A stretch of 64,000 nt of DNA from positions 186,001-250,000 of the forward strand of contig NZ_FMMP01000007.1 in the NCBI RefSeq assembly GCF_900095725.1, in the 5' to 3' direction. Shown here piece by piece: positions 45,493-53,726 of the stretch. The DNA is from Cellulosilyticum sp. I15G10I2 (GTDB lineage: Bacteria > Bacillota > Clostridia > Lachnospirales > Cellulosilyticaceae). Numbering within the stretch: position 1 is the stretch's first letter; each line of letters opens with the position of its first letter. Under the pieces are notes generated by a model that saw nothing but the letters and a program-made list of their open reading frames with translations, made no database searches and was not told where the DNA came from. The translations under genes were made by a program, and so were the position numbers.

Positions 45493-46998
45493 TTATGCAA
45501 TGTTTTTTTTAGCATTTTTTGTTGTCTCTTTGATAATTGTATAAATTAGAAAAATAAAAGTAATTCCTAAAAATGTCCCTGAAATAGGATTAGTGAAAAA
45601 TCCCATAAAGTTATCATCACTCATCATAAGGCCTCTTCTTAAATTCGTTTCTGCCATAGGCCCCAATATAAAACCTATAACAAAAGGCGCTTGAGGAATT
45701 TTGAATTTTACAAAAAAGTATCCAATAGCTCCAAATATTATAACCGCCCATACATCAAAGATTCTGCTTGATAAACCAAAGGCACCTACAACACACAACA
45801 CCAATACGATAGGCAGCAAGATATGTTTAGGAACTTTTAATATCCTTGCAAATAACCTCATACCATAAAACTCACAAACAAGCATTAAAACAGAAGAAAT
45901 GATACAGGCTGCAAAGATAGTATATACAAGAGGTCCATAATTTTTGAACAACAATGGTCCAGGCGCAATACCATGTACCATAAAAGCACCTAATAACAAA
46001 GCTGTAACCCCGTCTCCTGGAATACCAAGCGTCATAAGGGGAATGAGCGCACCACCGACCGAAGCATTATTAGCCGTTTCTGAGGCTACTATCCCGCCTA
46101 TATAGCCTTTACCAAACTCATCTTTTTTCTTGCTTGCATTTTTTGCAACAGTATAGGCCACCAGATTGGAAGTTCCTGCTCCAATTCCTGGCAGTATCCC
46201 TATTCCCAAGCCTACTAGTGCAGATCTGATAAGATTAGGTCCTTGCTCAAAAAATTCTTTCCATGAGAATCCAAATCCCTTTACCTTCATATCTACCTTG
46301 GCTACTTCTGTTTTGCCTTCTTTTCTGCAGGTCTCGGCTATCTTAATCACCTCAGAAACAGCAAATAATCCAATCATGACCGTCAACACATCAAATCCAT
46401 CAGATAAAGCTACCGTACCAAATGTGAATCGCCTGATGGCATCTACAGGGGCAATACCTACTGTAGAAAAAGCAAAGCCTAATACGCCTGAAAAGATACC
46501 TTTAATCATAGAACCTGCTGATAAGGTAGCAATAAGCATCAGTGAAAAAACTGCAATAGAAAAATATTCGTGAGGTCCAAATTTAATAGCTACTTTTGCA
46601 ACCGAAGGTGCTATAAACATAAGTGCTAAAATACTAATCAGTGTACCGATAAAAGAAAAAACCACTCCAGCACCTAACGCTTTAGCCCCTTCTCCTTTAT
46701 CCAACATCGGATGCCCATCAAAACAAGTTGCAATAGATGCTGGTGTCCCAGGAATTTTTAAAAGAATGGCTGAAATAAGCCCTCCTGATACAGACCCGAT
46801 GTAAAGTGCAATTAAAACAGATAAACCTTGTCCCGGATCCATACCATAGGTCAGAGGCAAAAATAACGCAATAGCCATTACAGATGACAGGCCAGGAACC
46901 GCTCCAAATATAATGCCTACAATCGTGCCAATAAGCATCAAAAACAAACAAAAGGGAGAAAGCACATTGGTAAAACCTTGTGCAAATAAATCTAACAT
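45493..46998 (-). CDS. TctA-type large permease (module 1)
   Basis: 501 residues, about 11-12 membrane helices, with the repeated TctA signatures GAVPGLSSVMAIALFLPLTYG, IPGTPASIATCFDGHPM and LGIPGDGVTALLLGAFMVHG. Channel subunit of a tripartite tricarboxylate transporter driven by ion gradient. Follows tctB by 17 bases and precedes gudD by 15. AGGAGG lies 7 bases before the ATG. Confidence 0.92.
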   Translation of the reverse strand: MLDLFAQGFTNVLSPFCLFLMLIGTIVGIIFGAVPGLSSVMAIALFLPLTYGMDPGQGLSVLIALYIGSVSGGLISAILLKIPGTPASIATCFDGHPMLDKGEGAKALGAGVVFSFIGTLISILALMFIAPSVAKVAIKFGPHEYFSIAVFSLMLIATLSAGSMIKGIFSGVLGFAFSTVGIAPVDAIRRFTFGTVALSDGFDVLTVMIGLFAVSEVIKIAETCRKEGKTEVAKVDMKVKGFGFSWKEFFEQGPNLIRSALVGLGIGILPGIGAGTSNLVAYTVAKNASKKKDEFGKGYIGGIVASETANNASVGGALIPLMTLGIPGDGVTALLLGAFMVHGIAPGPLLFKNYGPLVYTIFAACIISSVLMLVCEFYGMRLFARILKVPKHILLPIVLVLCVVGAFGLSSRIFDVWAVIIFGAIGYFFVKFKIPQAPFVIGFILGPMAETNLRRGLMMSDDNFMGFFTNPISGTFLGITFIFLIYTIIKETTKNAKKNIA

Positions 46999-47015
46999 TC
47001 AAAATACCTCCTATT

Positions 47016-47489
47016 CTAGAAAAATGTTATGATACCTTGAGGCAGCATAATATCTAAACCATAGCGAAATGATGTATAGATAAAAAAGGAAAATACGCCT
47101 GCAATCAATAAATACACTATTAGATTAGCTTTCTTGCCTGCCGGAGAAAGAATTATAAATTGGAGAAATAAGTAAATAAAAGTTGTTATTAGGAAGCCTA
47201 TTATATCAAATAAAGCTATATAACATACTATTAAAAAGGCTGTTTTTAGTACTGTTTTGATGTCTATAGTCTCTTTGCTGTCTACATCCTCATTATTCTT
47301 GGACTTTAAACTTAGTCCTATTTGTACCCCCCCTAGAATAATCATCATTCCACCTAAAATATAGGGTATCGTCCTTCCATCTACCAGCCCGCCTTTACTT
47401 GGAAGTTGTGCTGTCATAATAAAATAGAACGCCCCCACCACCAAAGTTATAATGGCAAATAGGATATCTTGTCTTTTTTGTGTACTCAC
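47016..47489 (-). CDS. TctB-type small permease (module 1)
   Basis: 157-residue membrane protein with four predicted helices, the low-conservation small subunit of TctABC systems. GTG start at 47489 with AAAGGAGG 7-8 bases upstream; an upstream GTG at 47498 abuts the site. First gene of module 1, divergent from the LysR gene. Confidence 0.85.
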   Translation of the reverse strand: MSTQKRQDILFAIITLVVGAFYFIMTAQLPSKGGLVDGRTIPYILGGMMIILGGVQIGLSLKSKNNEDVDSKETIDIKTVLKTAFLIVCYIALFDIIGFLITTFIYLFLQFIILSPAGKKANLIVYLLIAGVFSFFIYTSFRYGLDIMLPQGIITFF

Positions 47490-47609
47490 CTTAAACACCT
47501 CCTTTTATTGTATCTCGTTTTACTAACAGCTCTAAGAGTCCATATATGTTCAACTTGAATACATTTGATAAATTGAGTATACTATATGTTGTACAATTAG
47601 ACCAATTAG

Positions 47610-47630
47610 TAATAGTGATTGTCACCATTA
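47610..47630. promoter_or_regulatory. palindrome in the tctB-LysR divergent region
   Basis: TAAT-a-GTGA-ttg-TCAC-c-ATTA, 21 bases with two symmetrical mismatched positions. It sits between divergent starts, upstream of a plausible minus-strand promoter (TTGGTC, 18 bases, TATACT). A likely LysR-type binding site. Confidence 0.5.
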
Positions 47631-47663
47631 CTTTAACTAATAGCATAGTATAGGGGGATTAAT

Positions 47664-48575
47664 ATGGATGTAAGATATCTAGATTATATAATTGAGATTG
47701 CTGAGCAAAAAAATATGACCAAGGCTGCGGAAAAGCTCTTTGTTTCACAGTCACTTCTAAGTCAGCATCTCTCTAAACTGGAAGCTGAACTAGGAACCCC
47801 TCTTTTTACGCGTACAAAAAGCGAACTTATCCCTACCCCTGCTGGCAATATGTATCTTCAGGCTGCTCATTCTATTGTTCAGATTCAAAAAAAGCTTTAT
47901 CAAAACATATCAAGGCTTTCTGAAACAGGGCATATCAGCTTAGGTATTACCTCCAACTGGGGACTTGAAATGATTACAGATATTATTCCTAAATTCAAAG
48001 AGCTTTTCCCCAATGTCGTTATTGAAGTTATTGAGGATAATATTCTACCCATGACAAAAATGATTCTTTCCGAGAAACTGGATATTGCTCTTATGTCAGT
48101 CAATCACCTTAACGGTTTCACTGATCAATATGAACTGCTTAGAAAGGAAGAAGTGATTTTTGCTGTGCCTGAATCGCATAGCTATTGCACGCTTCACAAT
48201 AATGCTATTAAAGAGATTTCTTCTTCTCAGCTCGAAAAGGTATTTAAAAATGACAGCTTTATCTTATCCAAAAAAGGTTCTACCATACGTAATATCGTTG
48301 ATGATGTTTTAAAGATTACTCAATTTTCTCCTGATACAATATGTGAAATGAACAGTATGCTTACTGTACGCAAAATGGTTTCAAAAGGAGTGGGTGTTGC
48401 TTTTATGCCCGTGTCCTGTGCTGATTCTGACTGCGGCATCTTTTATTTTTCTCTTTCACCTAAAGTATACCGTTATAACATAGCCGCCTATAGAAAACAC
48501 CTTGTCTTTAATCCTGCCGAAACATACCTTATGTCTCTTATTAAAGAACATAAATTCTATCAGGGCTCGTTTTAA
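47664..48575 (+). CDS. LysR-family regulator (module 1)
   Basis: 303 residues: winged helix-turn-helix (about 1-60, NMTKAAEKLFVSQSLLSQHLSKLEAEL) and a LysR substrate domain (about 88-300). Divergent from tctB-tctA-gudD-tctC, so it probably activates that operon with an aldarate as co-inducer. GGGGG lies about 6 bases before the ATG. Resembles the partial LysR at 63803. Confidence 0.9.
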   Translation: MDVRYLDYIIEIAEQKNMTKAAEKLFVSQSLLSQHLSKLEAELGTPLFTRTKSELIPTPAGNMYLQAAHSIVQIQKKLYQNISRLSETGHISLGITSNWGLEMITDIIPKFKELFPNVVIEVIEDNILPMTKMILSEKLDIALMSVNHLNGFTDQYELLRKEEVIFAVPESHSYCTLHNNAIKEISSSQLEKVFKNDSFILSKKGSTIRNIVDDVLKITQFSPDTICEMNSMLTVRKMVSKGVGVAFMPVSCADSDCGIFYFSLSPKVYRYNIAAYRKHLVFNPAETYLMSLIKEHKFYQGSF

Positions 48576-48660
48576 AACTATAGAGCTATTCCATATATAA
48601 TAAATATACAAATTAGAGATCTTCTTAAGTCACAATTAAAAGTACAAATGGGGGATATCA

Positions 48661-49683
48661 ATGGATAGAACAGAACTAGATGCTTTTTTAAGAAAACATA
48701 CTGAAAAAGAGAGAATGGCTTTAGAAGGCAAGTATAATGATGAAGACGTCGTTTATAAAAAGTATGAAGAATATGCCGAAGGAGAAGGTACTTTCTTAAA
48801 AGCCTATTTATTTGAAGATAAGTATTTTTTATCTTCCTATGAAAATATAGGCACTAATAAGCAGGATCGCTTTATGGAAGTCTATCCACATAAACATAAT
48901 TATATTGAACTCAATTATGTTTGGTCTGGAAAGTGTACTCAGATTATTAATGGTAAAAATATTGTCTGCCAGCAGGGAGATATTTGCATTTTAGATACTA
49001 AAACAATACATTCTGTTGAGAAAGCAGAAGAAAATGATATCATTGTTAATATCTTAATGAGAAAAGAGTTTTTTGCCTCCACTTTTTTTAATCGAATGAC
49101 CAAACAAGGTCTTTTAGCAGAGTTTTTAATGGATGCAGTCATGAAAGTTCATGATGTGAAACAATACTTACTATTTAAAACCCATGGCAATCTGAAAATC
49201 CATCGTCTTATGGAAGATTTGCTTTGTGAGTATTACAGCGACGCGCTAGGTAAAAGAGAAGTGATGGAAAGCTATATGATTATCCTCTTCACGGAATTAT
49301 TAAGAACCTATCGCGGCAATGCCTCAAAGCATACCAAACACAATGAAGCTACCATCAAAATTTTTGATATTTTAGAGTACATAGAAAAAAATTATGAGTA
49401 TTGTCCATTACACTCTGTAGCCCAGCATTTTTCCTTAAATGAAAAGTATTTAACGATGCTCTTAAAAAAAAGGACCGGAAAAAGTTTTATTGCGCATCTT
49501 CAAGAGCAAAAACTGAATAAAGCAAAAATGCTGCTTATCAATACGGAACTTTCAATAACAGAGATCATTACCCTTTGCGGGTATAGTAATACGCATTTTT
49601 TCTATAAAAAGTTTTATGAATCAGAAGAACGTACCCCCGCGGAGTATCGTACAGATATAAAGAAATTCAAATCTCTCCGATAA
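48661..49683 (+). CDS. AraC-family regulator with cupin sensor
   Basis: 340 residues. N-terminal cupin (about 60-150, HKHNYIELNYVWSGKCTQII and GDICILDTKTIH) and a C-terminal double helix-turn-helix (about 235-335, HSVAQHFSLNEKYLTMLLKKRTGKSF; SITEIITLCGYSNTHFFYKKF). Precedes the rhamnosidase gene by 145 bases on the same strand, so rhamnose or rhamnoside control is the likely role. GGGGG lies 6-7 bases before the ATG. Confidence 0.9.
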   Translation: MDRTELDAFLRKHTEKERMALEGKYNDEDVVYKKYEEYAEGEGTFLKAYLFEDKYFLSSYENIGTNKQDRFMEVYPHKHNYIELNYVWSGKCTQIINGKNIVCQQGDICILDTKTIHSVEKAEENDIIVNILMRKEFFASTFFNRMTKQGLLAEFLMDAVMKVHDVKQYLLFKTHGNLKIHRLMEDLLCEYYSDALGKREVMESYMIILFTELLRTYRGNASKHTKHNEATIKIFDILEYIEKNYEYCPLHSVAQHFSLNEKYLTMLLKKRTGKSFIAHLQEQKLNKAKMLLINTELSITEIITLCGYSNTHFFYKKFYESEERTPAEYRTDIKKFKSLR

Positions 49684-49828
49684 AAAAGCTGACATTTGGT
49701 CAATAGAATAACGAATAACCGTTATTGTTATAGAACTTTATTTGCTATATCTTAAGTCTATAAAGATATCATATCTTTAAATTTTAGTTGTTCATTTATT
49801 CTAGACTTTGATATAGGAGGGGTAAAAG

Positions 49829-52474
49829 ATGTTAAAAATATCTGAAATACGTATGGATTATTTAAAACAACCGATGGGGGTAATAACATGCCCGCAATTT
49901 AGCTGGATTTTGGACAGTGACAAACGAAGTGTACACCAGACATCTTACCAATTACAGATGGCTGATGACAGCGATTTTACTAATATTTTGTATGACAGCG
50001 GCATCATTACAAGTGATGAGTCTGCACATGTTTTTATAGAGGATATAAATCTTAAATCTGCCCATAAATACTTTGTTAGGGTAAGGGCTGCTAATAACTA
50101 TGATGAAACGAGCCCATGGAGCCAAAGTGCAAACTTTGTATCAGCACTGCTTTCTAACAATGAATGGCAAGCTTGTTTTATTTCCGCGGAAACAAAAGAA
50201 GATGCCAAAAACTCCAAAGGGACATATGTTAGAAAAGCCTTTCAGGTTAAAGGTAAAGTAAAAGAAGCTTATGCATTTACCACTGCACTGGGCCTGTACA
50301 AACTTTATTTAAACGGCAAAAAAATAGGCATAGATGAGCTGACTCCAGGATGGACATCTTATAACAAACGCTTATTGTATCAAACATATGATATTACTGA
50401 CAGCCTCCAAGAAGGTGAAAATGCGATTGGCGCCGAGGTGGGTGCCGGTTGGTATAAAGGTGTTATGGGATTTGAATTACAAAGAAACCATTATGGTGAA
50501 CGAACAGCATTTCTTGGTCAATTTCATATCCACTATGAAGATGGCACCACTGAGATCATTGTGACAGATACTACGTGGAAAGGATCCGACAGCCCTATAC
50601 GCTTCTCTGAAATTTATGACGGTGAAATCTATGACGCTGCTTTAGAACAAACAGGATGGCATACCCCCGGTTTCTGTGATCAAACTTGGAAAGCAGTTGA
50701 AATTGCTGCTTATGATAAAAATAACTTAGTGCCACAGTCTGGAGGTACGGTAAAGGAAATAGAAGAAGTTACGGCAAAACGGATTTTTGTAACACCTAAA
50801 GGGGATACGGTCATTGACTTCGGCCAAAATATGACAGGATGGATTCACTTTAAAGTAAAGGGTCAAAAAGGGGACAAAGTAGAAATCAACTGCTTTGAAA
50901 TATTAGACGCCGACGGCAATGTGTACCTTGATAATTTAAGGGCTGCAAAAGAAACCCTCGTTTATCTGTGTAAAGGCCAAGGGGAAGAAACCTATCATCC
51001 AAGCTTTACCTTCCAAGGCTTTCAATATGCAAAAATAAGCACTTATCCTGGTGAACCTCTCCTCGAAAACTTTACAGCCTATGCAGTGCATTCTGATATG
51101 GAACAGACAGGTGCCTTTGAGTGTTCTAACAAAGACCTCAATCAGCTTCAGCATAATATCCTCTGGGGCCTAAAGGGCAACTTTTTAGACGTGCCAACGG
51201 ATTGTCCTCAAAGGGATGAACGCCTTGGCTGGACAGGAGACGCTCAGATCTTCTGCAGAACCGCTAGTTTCCTGATGAACACTTATACTTTTTTTAATAA
51301 GTGGCTTAAGGATGTCGCCGCAGATCAAACACCAGAAGGTGGTGTGCCTCATGTGGTGCCAGATATTCTTTCTGGAAGATGTGAAAACAATTGGCTCTTA
51401 AATAAAGGCACCCACTCAGCAGCAGCTTGGGCTGATGCAGCTGTCATTAATCCATGGACACTGTATTTAACTTTTGGCGACAAAAAGATTATAGAAGAAC
51501 AATATGACAGTATGAAAGCTTGGATTGACTTTATGAGGAACCATTCAGTGGATGGTATATGGAATTATAAGCTACAATTTGGAGATTGGGTGGCACTGGA
51601 TGCAGAAGAAGGAAGCTATTTTGGTGCAACACCTAATGATTTAACCTGTACGGCCTACTATGCCTACTCTACCGGCCTATTTGCTAAAATGGCGAAATAC
51701 ATCGGCAATATGGCTGATTATAAAACATATTGGAGCTTATATGAAGAGGTTGTAGAAGGATTCAGAAGGCACTTTTTTGATAAAGACGGCAATATGACTG
51801 CTAGTACTCAGACAGCTCATGTTGTTGCCCTTTATTTCAATTTAGTACCCCAAATGTATCGTCAAAAAACAGCCGACACCTTAGTTAAGTTAATTGAAAA
51901 AGAAAATGGACATCTCGTTACAGGTTTTGTAGGCACCCCCTATATCTGCCATGCATTAAGTCAAAACGGTCATACCAAAGAAGCCTACGACCTGTTGCTT
52001 AAGGATGATTTTCCATCGTGGTTATATCAAGTTAAAATGGGTGCCACAACAATTTGGGAACACTGGGACGGGATTAAACCAGATGGCACGATGTGGAGCC
52101 CTGATATGAACTCTTTTAACCACTATGCCTATGGCGCCATCGGCGAATGGCTCTACAGGGTAATCGCAGGCTTTGAAATCGATGAAGAAAACCCTGGCTA
52201 TAAACACGCCATTTTATATCCTCGTATAGGGGGCGATCTATCTTATGTGAAGGCTAGTTATCAAACCATCTATGGCAAACTTGCGCTTGACTGGACATTA
52301 GAAGCAGATACAGTAACCCTGAAAGCCTGTGTGCCTCATAATACTACAGCTACTTTATACCTAGATGAAGCTCAGGAGGTATTAGAAAGTGATGGTCTAC
52401 ATTTTGCAGATCATATCAGCGGCAAAGAAGCACTAGTCGGCTCTGGTGTGTATACTATCAAATTCAGAAGATAG
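49829..52474 (+). CDS. alpha-L-rhamnosidase, GH78
   Basis: 881 residues without signal peptide, so cytoplasmic; acts on imported rhamnosides. Order: fibronectin-like N-domain (about 10-110), Bac_rhamnosid_N (about 130-300), concanavalin-like domain (about 310-420), alpha/alpha barrel (about 430-770) and C-terminal beta domain. The catalytic segment DCPQRDERLGWTGD (Asp457, Glu463, Asp470) and Glu744 in IWEHWDG match residues essential in characterised GH78 enzymes. AGGAGG lies 8 bases before the ATG. No transporter for the substrate is adjacent. Confidence 0.92.
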   Translation: MLKISEIRMDYLKQPMGVITCPQFSWILDSDKRSVHQTSYQLQMADDSDFTNILYDSGIITSDESAHVFIEDINLKSAHKYFVRVRAANNYDETSPWSQSANFVSALLSNNEWQACFISAETKEDAKNSKGTYVRKAFQVKGKVKEAYAFTTALGLYKLYLNGKKIGIDELTPGWTSYNKRLLYQTYDITDSLQEGENAIGAEVGAGWYKGVMGFELQRNHYGERTAFLGQFHIHYEDGTTEIIVTDTTWKGSDSPIRFSEIYDGEIYDAALEQTGWHTPGFCDQTWKAVEIAAYDKNNLVPQSGGTVKEIEEVTAKRIFVTPKGDTVIDFGQNMTGWIHFKVKGQKGDKVEINCFEILDADGNVYLDNLRAAKETLVYLCKGQGEETYHPSFTFQGFQYAKISTYPGEPLLENFTAYAVHSDMEQTGAFECSNKDLNQLQHNILWGLKGNFLDVPTDCPQRDERLGWTGDAQIFCRTASFLMNTYTFFNKWLKDVAADQTPEGGVPHVVPDILSGRCENNWLLNKGTHSAAAWADAAVINPWTLYLTFGDKKIIEEQYDSMKAWIDFMRNHSVDGIWNYKLQFGDWVALDAEEGSYFGATPNDLTCTAYYAYSTGLFAKMAKYIGNMADYKTYWSLYEEVVEGFRRHFFDKDGNMTASTQTAHVVALYFNLVPQMYRQKTADTLVKLIEKENGHLVTGFVGTPYICHALSQNGHTKEAYDLLLKDDFPSWLYQVKMGATTIWEHWDGIKPDGTMWSPDMNSFNHYAYGAIGEWLYRVIAGFEIDEENPGYKHAILYPRIGGDLSYVKASYQTIYGKLALDWTLEADTVTLKACVPHNTTATLYLDEAQEVLESDGLHFADHISGKEALVGSGVYTIKFRR

Positions 52475-52638
52475 TTTGGTAGAGTATGGGCAAGCATGCT
52501 CTTGAATTAACTAACTTAAAGATGGCTAATCTTAGGATACATATTCATGTAGTCAAAGGGGTAGCATTATGCTAATATTTAAATACGACTAGTTGTTGAG
52601 AATGTGCTGGTTTCTGAGATGAAAGGAGAAAAATATAT

Positions 52639-53709
52639 ATGAGAATCGTTAGCATATCTCACTTAAAAGGATATGAAATCCTTGGAAAGCATATTTACGA
52701 TGAATTAGATAGGGTTCTACTTAATAAGGGCGTAAAATTGACCCCTTCTTATATCGAAAAGATTAAAGAAATGGGCATTAATTCAGTATATATTGATGAT
52801 GAACTATCAAAAGATGTAATCATTGAAGAAAACATTTCTGAAAAGACAAGGCAAATGAGTAGACGTGCTTTGAAGGAAATGATTGAAAGCTATTGCCGTG
52901 AAGGAAAAACATATGATAGCAGTGTTAAAAATTCAGTGGAGTTTATACTTGAGGATGTACTGTCCAATAAAGATGTTTTGATAAATGTTGAACAAATAAG
53001 TGCAAGTGATAGCAATGTATATGCTCATTCGATAAATGTCAGTGTACTCTCTACCATAATAGGAACGCATATGGGATACAATATGTCAAAGCTTAAAGAT
53101 TTGGCCACTGGGGCATTGCTCCATGACATTGGTAAAATAAGAATACTGAATGATAAGAAGCTTATAGGAGAGTTTAAGACTCAGACTGAAAAGGATAAAT
53201 ATATTAAGCTTATGCACCCAAAGGCCGGCTATGATTTATTAGGAGAACAACGGGTTTGGAACGCACATGTAAAGGTAGCAGTACTCATGCATCATGAAAG
53301 AAGTGATGGTAGTGGGTATCCTATGGGATTAAAAGGTGATGAAATAAATCAAATGGCCAAAATAGTATCCATATGTGATGTGTTTGATAATTTAATATCA
53401 AATAGAAATAAAGAGGGACTTAAAACAGTATCTGAAGTTATTGAATACCTCATAGGTATGAGTAATATTTATTTTGACGTGGAAATGGTAAGGAAATTTA
53501 CAATGAACATAGCAGCCTTTCCTACTGGAAGCGGTGTCCTTTTAAGTTCAAATGAAAAAGGCTTAGTCATAAGCCAAAATAATTCAATGCCAACCAGACC
53601 TATAGTTAAAATTATATATGATAAAGCGGGCAACCTGCTTTCGCAGCCTTATGAGATTGATTTATTAAAAGAATTAACGCTTTTTATTGCTAAACCTTGT
53701 GAACTTTAA
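52639..53709 (+). CDS. HD-GYP c-di-GMP phosphodiesterase
   Basis: 356-residue soluble protein: N-terminal DUF3391-like region (about 1-90) and HD-GYP domain (about 120-300) with LLHDIGK and HHERSDGSGYP, both catalytic motifs complete; a C-terminal tail (about 305-356) follows. AAAGGAG lies 11 bases before the ATG. Followed by a hybrid kinase after 17 bases and then a response regulator, forming a three-gene signalling unit. Confidence 0.9.
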   Translation: MRIVSISHLKGYEILGKHIYDELDRVLLNKGVKLTPSYIEKIKEMGINSVYIDDELSKDVIIEENISEKTRQMSRRALKEMIESYCREGKTYDSSVKNSVEFILEDVLSNKDVLINVEQISASDSNVYAHSINVSVLSTIIGTHMGYNMSKLKDLATGALLHDIGKIRILNDKKLIGEFKTQTEKDKYIKLMHPKAGYDLLGEQRVWNAHVKVAVLMHHERSDGSGYPMGLKGDEINQMAKIVSICDVFDNLISNRNKEGLKTVSEVIEYLIGMSNIYFDVEMVRKFTMNIAAFPTGSGVLLSSNEKGLVISQNNSMPTRPIVKIIYDKAGNLLSQPYEIDLLKELTLFIAKPCEL

Positions 53710-53726
53710 AATTTGGAGGCAACTTT

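Noticed and set aside
46166-46573. 135-codon antisense frame within tctA
   Set aside because: Pro/Ile-rich shadow of a membrane protein gene; no start signals.
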